12,021 nucleotides of DNA from positions 1 through 12,021 of the forward strand of contig JBCCUL010000062.1 in assembly GCA_039197065.1 (NCBI GenBank), in the 5' to 3' direction. The notes under the pieces are model-generated. The model saw only the letters and a program-made list of their open reading frames with translations. It was not told the origin of the DNA and searched no databases. The stretch's first letter is position 1, and every line of letters begins with the position of its first letter. This DNA comes from JANQPX01 sp039197065 (lineage in GTDB: Bacteria > Pseudomonadota > Alphaproteobacteria > Geminicoccales > Geminicoccaceae). Below are positions 6,450 to 12,021 of this stretch, in pieces. A program made the position numbers and the translations under genes.

Positions 6450-8020
6450 TGGGCATTCTCGACTATATTGGGCTCGGTTTTCTTGCTGTCGTCCAGGGGC
6501 CGGAGATCTTCGGCATCCCGGCGACGCTGGTCATGACCCTTTTGGGATTCCTCCTGGGCATCCTGGTCGGGGCAACGCCGGGGCTCGCCGGGCCGATGGC
6601 CATGGCGATTTCGCTCCCTATCCTGATCTCGATCTTCGGGTATACGCCAGATGCGCTTCTGCCGGTTCTGGGCTTTCTGGTCGGGGTGATGAAGGGCGCC
6701 ACCATCGGTGGTGCGGTGCCAGCCATCCTTTTCAACACGCCCGGCACGCCCGATGCCTATATGACCACGCTCGACGGCTATCCGATGACGCAAAGCGGCC
6801 AGGCCGGCCGGGCGCTTCGGATCGCCCATGTATCATCAGCCTCGGGCGACACCTTTTCCGACGTAATCCTCATCCTTTGCGCGCCCTTTCTCGCCGTATT
6901 GGTCGAACGCTATCTCGATCTGCCTGAGAAGACGGCGCTGCTGATTCTGTCCCTCGCTTTCATCGCCGCGGTGATCGGCAACTCGGTCGGTAAGGGCCTG
7001 ATCTCGCTCGGCCTCGGCCTCTTCGCCGTTAGCATCGGCACCGGCAACGACTTCTATCCGCGGCTAAGCGGCGGCAGCCCGGCGCTGGCAGCAGGGTTTT
7101 CCGTCACCTCCGTCGTTCTCGGCGTGCTGATCCTGGGCGAAGTCTTCAAGGGCATTGAAGATCTGCGCCAATCCAAAGCTACCAGCGGCAAGGTGGCCAG
7201 AGCGCCGCTCGAGGGCGCGCAGAGGCTGGCCGAAGGGGATCTCGGACGCATCGCCCCCTTCATCGGACGCTCCGCGGTCATCGGCACGGTGATCGGTGCG
7301 CTCCCCGGCGTCGGCTCGACACTCGCGGCCACGCTCGGCTATGCGTCCGGACACAAGCTGCATGCGCGAAGCGGCAAAACGCCGAGCTTCGGCCATGGCG
7401 CGCCCGAAGGCATCGCCGCAACCGAGGCCGCCAACTCCTCGGTCTCCGGCGCCAATCTGATCCCGGTGCTCAGCCTCGGCATCCCCGGCAATGCGGCCGC
7501 AGTGTTTCTGATCCTGGCGATGGACAGCATCGGCGGCTTCAATCCCGGTCCCTCCGTCTTCCGTTTCACGGCTGATGTCGTCAACCCGGAACTGGTCATC
7601 GCCTTCGGCCTCTTTACGGTGATGATGTTCGCCAATCTCCTGAACTGGACGATCGGCGGCGCCTTCATGCGCACGATCGGGTTTCTCGCTGGTGTGCCGA
7701 AACAGATCCTGCTGCCGGTGGTTCTTCTACTGACCCTGACCTCGATCTATGTCGGCAATCCCAAGCTCAGCGAGATCTGGATCGCCATCGGCTTCGGCAT
7801 TCTCGGCTATCTGATGCGCAGGCTCGACATCTCGCCGCTTCCCTTCGTCATCGCCTTCATCCTCGGATCGCGCCTGGAGGAAACGGCACGCCAAGCCTTC
7901 GATGCGACTGGCGCCAATCCGTTCTTCCTGTTCACCAGCCCGATCGCCTTTGCCTTCACAGCACTCGCCGTCCTCGTTATAGCCCTGTCGCTGCGATCCA
8001 ACAGGAGTGCCACTTCATGA
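6449..8020 (+). CDS. TTT transporter large membrane subunit (TctA-like)
   Basis: This 523-residue polytopic inner-membrane protein is highly typical of TctA. Recognisable motifs in order are GATPGLAGPMAMA (about 41-53), GGAVPAILFNTPGTPDAY (about 87-104), a second GALPGVGSTLAA loop in the middle, FGHGAPEGIAATEAANS and LGIPGNAAAVFLI. The two PG-containing loops are the repeated pore elements of this family. The protein carries out gradient-driven uptake of the ligand delivered by the binding protein. Its start overlaps the TctB-like stop by one base, and its TGA overlaps the ATG of the next sulfatase by four bases (8017-8020). That links transport and hydrolysis in one message. No frameshift or missing motif is visible. 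Confidence 0.95.
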   Translation: MGILDYIGLGFLAVVQGPEIFGIPATLVMTLLGFLLGILVGATPGLAGPMAMAISLPILISIFGYTPDALLPVLGFLVGVMKGATIGGAVPAILFNTPGTPDAYMTTLDGYPMTQSGQAGRALRIAHVSSASGDTFSDVILILCAPFLAVLVERYLDLPEKTALLILSLAFIAAVIGNSVGKGLISLGLGLFAVSIGTGNDFYPRLSGGSPALAAGFSVTSVVLGVLILGEVFKGIEDLRQSKATSGKVARAPLEGAQRLAEGDLGRIAPFIGRSAVIGTVIGALPGVGSTLAATLGYASGHKLHARSGKTPSFGHGAPEGIAATEAANSSVSGANLIPVLSLGIPGNAAAVFLILAMDSIGGFNPGPSVFRFTADVVNPELVIAFGLFTVMMFANLLNWTIGGAFMRTIGFLAGVPKQILLPVVLLLTLTSIYVGNPKLSEIWIAIGFGILGYLMRRLDISPLPFVIAFILGSRLEETARQAFDATGANPFFLFTSPIAFAFTALAVLVIALSLRSNRSATS

Positions 8021-9543
8021 ACCGACCCAACTTGCTCCTGATCTCGGCCGACCAGCAGCGCGCCGATTGCTTTGGCTTCGAAGGGCGCAAGATCAAAACC
8101 CCGCATCTCGATCAGCTCGCCGCCGATGGCACACGTTTTTCCGCCTGCATCACGCCCTGCGTGGTCTGCCAGCCGGCCCGAGCCTCGATCCTGACGGGCC
8201 AGCTCTGCAGGACCCATGGCGTTCACGACAACGGGATCGATCTCGATCCTGACGTCGGTTCGAAAGGATTCGCAGGCGCGCTCGCCGCCGCCGGCTACGA
8301 CACCGCCTTTTTCGGCAAGGCACATTTTTCCACCTTCCACACCTTCGAGCCCACCGGCACGCCGGAATGCCTCCGCTCATCGGCCAATTACGGAGACGAC
8401 TGGTACGGCCCCTATATGGGTTTCGAGCATGTCGAGCTGATGCTGGTCGGTCACAACTGGTTCCTCCCGGAAAAACCGCCCGCCGGCCAACACTATGAGC
8501 GCTGGTTCTATGCAGACGGACGTGGCGACGAGAAGAACCGGCTCTATCGAGAGAATGCCGGCGACACCAAGGAGGCGGCGCAGACCTGGCACTCGAAACT
8601 GCCGGTCGCCTGGCACAACAGCACCTGGACAGCCGACCGCGCGATCGACTGGCTAAAGCATGTCGACCACGACAAGCCCTTTTGCAGCTGGGTAAGCTTT
8701 CCCGATCCGCACCATCCCTTCGATGCGCCCGAGCCCTGGTCCCGCCTGCACGATCCGGAGGAAGTGGACCTTCCGAAGAACCGAACCCGCACATTCGAGG
8801 GAAGGCCTTGGTGGCATGAGGCCGTCATGACCAGCGAGCCTGCGGGCCCGAAGAAAAATGCTGAAGTTCGAAAGGCCTATAGCCGCATCGCCGAGCAGAC
8901 CGACGATCAGCTGCGCGAAATCATCGCCAACACGTACGGCCAGATCGCGCTGATCGATCACAATGTCGGCCGCCTTCTGATCGCGCTCGACGAAGCCGGT
9001 CTCGCTGAGAATACCATCGTGATCTACATTTCGGATCACGGCGACTGGCTCGGCGATCAGGGTCTGATCCTGAAAGGCCCCATGCATTATGAGGGCCTCC
9101 TGCGCGTGCCGATGATCGTCCGAGGTGGCAACCTGCCAAGGGGTAAGATTGTCGATGAGCCGGTGTCGACGCTCGACCTCGGCCCGACCTTTTGTGACTA
9201 CGCCGGCGCCGCCCCCCTCCAGACCCAACACGGGGAAAGCCTCCGTCCGCTCCTCGAATCTGCTGACACTACACGCGACTTCGCCATGAACGAATGGGAG
9301 CTGCTGCCGACGCGCACAGGCGTCGCACTCTCCTTGCGCACCGTGCGCACGAGGACTCACAAGCTCACCCTCGATCTGAAATCAGGCGCTGGCGAGCTTT
9401 ACGATCTCGTGAACGATCCCGATGAGATGTTGAACCTGTTCGATAGTGATGAAGCGAGCAGCACGCAGGCCGAGCTGATGGGCTACATCCACCAGCGGCC
9501 CGATGACACCAAACCGAACTCGGCCCAGGTCGGGATGGCTTGA
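8017..9543 (+). CDS. Type I sulfatase / phosphonate monoester hydrolase family enzyme
   Basis: This 508-residue enzyme has the signature CQPAR at 51-55, with Cys51 as the expected formylglycine site. Further likely active-site residues are Asp12 (SADQQR), Lys101 and His103 (GKAHF), His232/His233 (DPHHPF), Asp340-His341 (SDHGDW) and Lys353 (LKGPMHYEG). The C-terminal GELYDLVNDPDEMLNL is common in this superfamily. The ADQQRAD start and the DPHHPF segment also fit phosphonate monoester hydrolases, so sulfate specificity is not secure. It has no signal peptide and should work in the cytoplasm on imported substrate. The ribosome binding site AGGAG lies just upstream, inside the TctA-like gene, and the start overlaps that gene by four bases. 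It is clearly different from the minus-strand sulfatase (low similarity outside motifs), so the two may act on different bonds or substrates. Confidence 0.88.
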   Translation: MNRPNLLLISADQQRADCFGFEGRKIKTPHLDQLAADGTRFSACITPCVVCQPARASILTGQLCRTHGVHDNGIDLDPDVGSKGFAGALAAAGYDTAFFGKAHFSTFHTFEPTGTPECLRSSANYGDDWYGPYMGFEHVELMLVGHNWFLPEKPPAGQHYERWFYADGRGDEKNRLYRENAGDTKEAAQTWHSKLPVAWHNSTWTADRAIDWLKHVDHDKPFCSWVSFPDPHHPFDAPEPWSRLHDPEEVDLPKNRTRTFEGRPWWHEAVMTSEPAGPKKNAEVRKAYSRIAEQTDDQLREIIANTYGQIALIDHNVGRLLIALDEAGLAENTIVIYISDHGDWLGDQGLILKGPMHYEGLLRVPMIVRGGNLPRGKIVDEPVSTLDLGPTFCDYAGAAPLQTQHGESLRPLLESADTTRDFAMNEWELLPTRTGVALSLRTVRTRTHKLTLDLKSGAGELYDLVNDPDEMLNLFDSDEASSTQAELMGYIHQRPDDTKPNSAQVGMA

Positions 9544-9894
9544 TGACCGCCGCACCTTGAAGCCTTAGGGTGCAATGTCTGGTTCGCGCTCTTTTCCTGC
9601 CGGAACGGTTTGGCGGGCGGAGGTCTGGAGCGGGTCAATGATGCGCATAAGCACCATGGTTCGTAGCGCGGAAAATGAGCAGCGAAGCGGTCTTTAGCCT
9701 CCAGCTCCGACCGTAGGGTCAGCTTTCCGGTGCATTATCCCCAGAAGGCTGGCGGAAAGGTAGTGCCAGAAGTTGCCTCTGAAACCCTACTTAAAAACGG
9801 GTCTGGGTCGTTTTCGCCTGTGATGGAAACGTATGAGTCTTGGTATTCCTTGTAATGGCGTGAAGACGATGAGCGAGATCTTTGTCGTTGCCGA
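9544..9894. other. Gene-free stretch between convergent sulfatase and GNAT genes
   Basis: No supported gene lies here. Two weak hairpins are visible. GCACCT/GGGTGC (9552-9557 with 9568-9573) follows just after the sulfatase stop and has no T-run. AAAACG/CGTTTT (9794-9799 with 9809-9814) ends in four T. The second could be a weak bidirectional terminator for the converging genes. The rest looks like degenerate intergenic DNA. Confidence 0.45.
9794..9814. terminator. Possible weak bidirectional terminator hairpin
   Basis: A perfect 6-bp stem AAAACG/CGTTTT encloses a nine-base loop, flanked by A- and T-rich bases on the two sides. It lies between converging genes, which suits a shared terminator. 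The stem has only two G-C pairs, so confidence is low. Confidence 0.22.
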
Positions 9895-10356
9895 CTAAGT
9901 TGATCTCGTCCACCGGTGTTCGATGTCGATCAGGTTCGTGCCCTCCTCGATCTGGCGGGAGATTTCGACGCAGCCCTCTCGGCGATAAAACTTTCGGGCG
10001 CGCGGGTTCTGTTCATAGGCCCAAACGGTTATCCATTCTCGATCTTCCTTGGCCATGTCGAGTAAGCCCTTGCCAACTCCGTAACCTCGGGCCTCTCGGG
10101 AGACATAGAGCCCGGTGATGTTGTCGTCCTCCCGGACACAGAACCCTACGACTTCACCGTTCTTTTCACCAACCCAAGATGTCTCGACGTTATGCAGGCA
10201 GCCACTCCACCACTCCACCAATCGTTCAAAATCCCACAGCGGACCCAACCAAGGTGTCTCTGCGCCCCATTCCTGGACAATTCTTGCGCAAGCGTCTCCG
10301 TCGCGCCCTTCAGCAAGCCGGTACGTGCACGTAGTACGTATGTGCTTAGACTTCAT
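9895..10356 (-). CDS. GNAT-family N-acetyltransferase
   Basis: This 153-residue single-domain protein has the GNAT core. A central strand (GEVVGFCV, about 67-74) and ITGLYVSREARGYGVGKGLL (about 80-99) carry the acetyl-CoA pyrophosphate loop as RGYGVG at 90-95. The C-terminal motif AYEQNPRARKFYRREGCVEI (about 113-132) is also typical. The enzyme would transfer an acetyl group from acetyl-CoA to an amine on a small molecule or protein; the acceptor cannot be told. It starts at ATG 10354-10356 with GGGG a few bases upstream on the minus strand. It has no cotranscribed partner with a linked function: the small membrane-protein gene upstream is 153 bases away on the same strand. The tryptophan-rich stretch between about 30 and 62 is part of the variable acceptor-side region. 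Confidence 0.85.
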   Translation of the reverse strand: MKSKHIRTTCTYRLAEGRDGDACARIVQEWGAETPWLGPLWDFERLVEWWSGCLHNVETSWVGEKNGEVVGFCVREDDNITGLYVSREARGYGVGKGLLDMAKEDREWITVWAYEQNPRARKFYRREGCVEISRQIEEGTNLIDIEHRWTRST

Positions 10357-10509
10357 TAAATACCCCGTCTATCGGCGCTTCAATTTCGAAAACTCGCGCT
10401 AACCCGACAAAAAACCCGATGCCAGAACCTCCCGATCAAAAATGGCCGGACACCTCCAAACTTCTGGGTTTTTGACCGCTGGGGTCAACGACGGTCTTGA
10501 GCGTCGGGG

Positions 10510-10974
10510 TCATGAATGGCCGCTTCCCGACATAAGGCCGCTGAGGAGCATGGAGATCGCAAGCGAAACTCCGATCACTGTTAGATGCACGATCGCTCTA
10601 CCTCCAGGAGGCAGCCGCTGAAGATTGAGATGCACCGCCTCTGAAATCAAGACGATCACCGAGACGACGAAGAAGGCTACCGTAACCATCGGGAACATCA
10701 CTTCGCTAGCAGCCGCCCAAATGTGTAAGAAGACGACGACGTCGTGAGCGAATCCAGACACACCAAATGTGGCGGCGAAAGCAATCGGGCGCGGTAGTAT
10801 CCTCCTGGCGGGAGTGTAAACGAACACTAAGAGGTAGTATCCGAAAACCGGGTTCCAAAGCTGCCAGAATCTCTTAAGGGTGTTGGCGCCGAACGGTCGC
10901 AGAAGCACGTGAAGGCCGGCTGTCGCCCCCGATAATCCACCAAGTCGAAAGCTCAAATATTTCGTTAGCGTCAT
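10510..10974 (-). CDS. Small integral membrane protein resembling part of an MBOAT acyltransferase
   Basis: This 154-residue protein has four to five hydrophobic segments (near 42-53, 63-78, 80-90, 93-111 and 127-147). The stretch FWQLWNPVFGYYL (36-48), followed by FVYTPARRILPR and then GFAHDVV (74-80), recalls the MBOAT core, where an FW..W-H/N region is followed by a conserved histidine in a membrane helix. Full MBOAT enzymes have about 350-500 residues, so this is either a short relative or the surviving C-terminal part of one. The ATG at 10972-10974 lacks a clear ribosome binding site, and I find no MBOAT-like coding sequence immediately upstream. Function is unknown; lipid or polysaccharide acylation would be the guess if His77 is the active-site residue. 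Confidence 0.5.
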   Translation of the reverse strand: MTLTKYLSFRLGGLSGATAGLHVLLRPFGANTLKRFWQLWNPVFGYYLLVFVYTPARRILPRPIAFAATFGVSGFAHDVVVFLHIWAAASEVMFPMVTVAFFVVSVIVLISEAVHLNLQRLPPGGRAIVHLTVIGVSLAISMLLSGLMSGSGHS

Positions 10975-11267
10975 ACCGTACTATATCACGAGCTCGACAC
11001 TGCAGGGCCGCAATAAACTCATCCTTTGGGCAGCTGTGGGTCACGAGGGTGAATTAGCGTCCGCTGCCGTAGCGCGGAGAATGCGCCCGAAACTGATCAC
11101 AACGGCAGGGTCTCGCTCGGGGAGGCTGCTGACCGCCCTATTTCGGCCACAAGCCTTATTCAACAGATGTGCCATCTATGGACGCGAGCATCAGAGGGCC
11201 GAGAGGCAAAAATGTGGACAAACCGGTCGTTCACCGATCATGGCATTGAGGGGTTGGTTGGATAGCC
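10975..11267. other. Gene-free stretch between the small membrane-protein gene and the broken MarR gene
   Basis: A short plus-strand frame here has no ribosome binding site or recognisable family and is not called. An inverted repeat TTGAGG/CCTCAA (11246-11251 with 11266-11271) overlaps the stop of the MarR remnant, but it is too short and lacks a T-run for a confident terminator. Nothing else is evident. Confidence 0.45.
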
Positions 11268-11796
11268 TCAAAAGTCAGCCGGTATAGGACAATCACGGCA
11301 AGCGCTCTTGTCACACAGTCGGCAAAGTGTCCGTCGCTCCAAGTCCGTGGTCTCCATCGAGGCGAGTATCTTGTGCAGGAGCGAGGCGAAGGTTTCTTGC
11401 TCTGCGTCGTCAAGAACACTCAAGAGCGGTCGCATGGCCGCAAGGCGTCCTTTGAGTAGGTCGCTGCGCAGAGCCTGACCCTGCTCCGTCAAGTGCAGTG
11501 CGACGGCTCGCTTGTCCTGCCCGCGGCGTCGCTTGACCAGACCATCGGCAACAAGACGATCGACAAGGCGTACCGTACCGGGATGCGAGACGATCGACAA
11601 GGCGTACCGTACCGGGATGCGACAAGCCCAGAACACGCCGCAACTGGTCGTTGGATGGCCCAAATCCATAACCGATGATGACCAATGCTGCGGGCGTCTC
11701 CCCAACATGATTAAGGATCTCGCGCGCTGTTTCTTCTATGCGATCGGTGACTGCCAGCGCGACAACACCCAGCAAGTTGGCCGTACGATCCATCAT
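11268..11796 (-). pseudogene. MarR-family regulator broken by a 34-bp tandem duplication
   Basis: Two overlapping minus-strand frames together encode one MarR protein. The first covers the N-terminus (MMDRTANLLGVVALAVTDRI...) to the recognition helix (LSHPGTVRLVDR). The second repeats HPGTVRLVDR and continues through the wing (VADGLVKRRRGQDKRAVAL) to the C-terminus. The cause is an exact 34-bp repeat (11555-11588 and 11589-11622). Removing one copy restores a single frame to the stop at 11268-11270. As it stands, the product shifts frame after the recognition helix and ends at 11410-11412, losing the wing and the C-terminal dimerisation helices. The original C-terminus had a CxxCx4CxxC cluster (CRLCDKSACRDC), suggesting metal or redox sensing. 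I place the start at ATG 11794-11796, because the upstream ATG at 11803-11805 overlaps the -10 element and the GTG at 11821-11823 lies in an operator. Reversion by slippage is possible. Confidence 0.85.
11555..11622. repeat. Exact 34-bp tandem duplication inside the MarR gene
   Basis: Copy 1 is 11555-11588 and copy 2 is 11589-11622, identical over all 34 bases (beginning GACGATCGAC, ending GGGATGCGA) and directly adjacent. Thirty-four is not a multiple of three, so it shifts the frame. The absence of any mismatch between copies points to a recent event. Confidence 0.97.
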
Positions 11797-11803
11797 GCTT
11801 GGC

Positions 11804-11831
11804 ATTATATGTGCGCTGCGCACTTTTTCAA
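11804..11831 (-). promoter_or_regulatory. Promoter of the broken MarR gene, probably giving a leaderless mRNA
   Basis: On the minus strand there is TTGAAA (-35, 11831-11826), a 16-bp spacer and a perfect TATAAT (-10, 11809-11804). Seven bases separate the -10 from the ATG at 11796-11794, so the expected transcription start falls on or next to that start codon. No Shine-Dalgarno sequence is present, which fits a leaderless message. The spacer is almost exactly the 17-bp palindrome at 11809-11825, so a bound dimer would block polymerase. Confidence 0.7.
11809..11825. promoter_or_regulatory. Operator site 1 (17-bp palindrome) in the MarR promoter
   Basis: ATGTGCG-CTG-CGCACTT has 7-base arms with one mismatch. 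It matches the second site at 11841-11857 in arm sequence and spacing, and the centres are 32 bp apart, close to three helical turns. It is most likely the autoregulatory site of the adjacent MarR protein. Confidence 0.75.
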
Positions 11832-11832
11832 A

Positions 11833-11862
11833 TTGACAATATGTGCGTCGCGCACATAAATT
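11833..11862 (+). promoter_or_regulatory. Divergent plus-strand promoter pointing into the IS element
   Basis: A perfect -35 TTGACA (11833-11838) and TAAATT (11857-11862) are separated by 18 bp. Its -35 lies one base from the -35 of the opposing MarR promoter. Operator site 2 fills the spacer. Transcription would start near 11869 and run into the IS630-type element about 17 bases later, so the original target gene is no longer directly attached. Confidence 0.6.
11841..11857. promoter_or_regulatory. Operator site 2 (perfect 17-bp palindrome) in the divergent promoter
   Basis: ATGTGCG-TCG-CGCACAT has perfect 7-base arms around a three-base centre. It occupies the spacer of the plus-strand promoter. 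With site 1 it implies coordinated repression of the MarR gene and a divergent target. Confidence 0.8.
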
Positions 11863-11885
11863 ATTTTTCAGCCGACTCTTCGCTA

Positions 11886-12021
11886 GAGCCTTTCCGGTTC
11901 AGTTTTACGCATATCCGGCATGCCTGAAGTAATTGGCGCACTCGGTTTCGGAGAAGGTGTCGAGCGCTTTTCCGATCTGTTGCTGCAGGCCGTTGATGGT
12001 GCGCTCAGCGGCGCTTCGGAT
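11886..12021. mobile_element. IS630-family insertion sequence, one end only (cut by window edge)
   Basis: The DNA to the right of about 11885 holds the 3' end of an IS630-type transposase and a short terminal stretch beginning GAGCCTTTCCGGTTCAG after a TA (11884-11885). IS630 elements insert at TA and duplicate it, so that TA is the likely boundary. The other end lies outside the window, so the boundary is inferred from one side only. Confidence 0.65.
11905..12021 (-). CDS. IS630-family transposase, C-terminal fragment (cut by window edge)
   Basis: The minus-strand frame open at the window edge encodes 38 residues ending at TAA 11905-11907. The segment SAAERTINGLQQQIGKALDTF followed by ETECANYFRHAGYA is the characteristic C-terminus of IS630-family DDE transposases, where the ECANYF..AGY tail is well conserved. 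The catalytic DDE residues lie upstream, beyond the window, so it cannot be judged whether the enzyme is intact. The gene reads toward the broken MarR gene, with the IS end in between, and opposes the outward promoter at 11833-11862. Confidence 0.8.
   Translation of the reverse strand: MRSAAERTINGLQQQIGKALDTFSETECANYFRHAGYA

Noticed and set aside
8653..9360. Minus-strand open frame of 235 codons
   Set aside because: It is antisense to the plus-strand sulfatase, which has all expected catalytic residues; codon-bias shadow in GC-rich DNA.
10322..10333. Perfect 12-bp palindrome TACGTGCACGTA
   Set aside because: It lies inside the N-terminal coding part of the GNAT gene and is explained by the codons there; no second copy nearby suggests an operator.
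9663..11083. Near-identical 16-bp strings at 9663-9678 and 11068-11083 (CGTAGCGCGGA-AATG type)
   Set aside because: Fifteen of 16 bases match but the flanks do not align, so chance or a very decayed repeat cannot be separated; not called.
11036..11287. Plus-strand open frame of 83 codons
   Set aside because: No ribosome binding site or family features, and its end overlaps the MarR remnant on the other strand.
1..12021. CRISPR arrays, tRNA or rRNA genes, phage genes
   Set aside because: I saw no regularly spaced direct repeats, no tRNA-like clover sequence and no phage structural or integrase motifs.

Overview
The window looks like a GC-rich alphaproteobacterial accessory region, most likely from a Rhizobiales species (Rhizobium/Sinorhizobium/Agrobacterium/Mesorhizobium type). 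That rests on protein style, alternative TTG/GTG starts, a TTT-type solute transporter and degenerate intergenic repeats; no ribosomal or housekeeping marker is present, so the genus is not fixed.

Layout. (1) 2-229: 3' end of an aldo/keto reductase on +. (2) 529-1638: a complete class II Fic protein on -, flanked by a 46-bp imperfect inverted repeat (299-344 and 1801-1846) in otherwise gene-free DNA. (3) 2013-9543: the core of the window, a divergent metabolic locus. On - there is a tight operon of a MarR regulator, a type I (formylglycine-class) sulfatase and a metallo-beta-lactamase-fold hydrolase. On + there is a complete tripartite tricarboxylate-type (TTT) transporter (periplasmic binding protein, small and large membrane subunits), translationally coupled to a second type I sulfatase. 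The shared intergenic region carries two 14-bp palindromes with the same half-sites. (4) 9544-10974: gene-free DNA, a GNAT acetyltransferase and a small membrane protein resembling a piece of an MBOAT acyltransferase. (5) 11268-11885: a second MarR-family gene broken by an exact 34-bp tandem duplication in its recognition helix. Upstream lie two back-to-back promoters, each with a 17-bp palindrome in its spacer. (6) 11886-12021: the end of an IS630-family insertion sequence, entering just downstream of the promoter that points away from the MarR gene.

How the genes may work together. Both sulfatases and the MBL hydrolase lack signal peptides, while the binding protein has one. The simplest reading is that the transporter imports an anionic ester (sulfate, or possibly phosphonate/phosphate), which cytoplasmic hydrolases then cleave under control of the MarR protein. 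The substrate cannot be read from sequence. The right-hand MarR module appears to be decaying: the regulator is frameshifted and its divergent target has been lost or displaced by the IS element.
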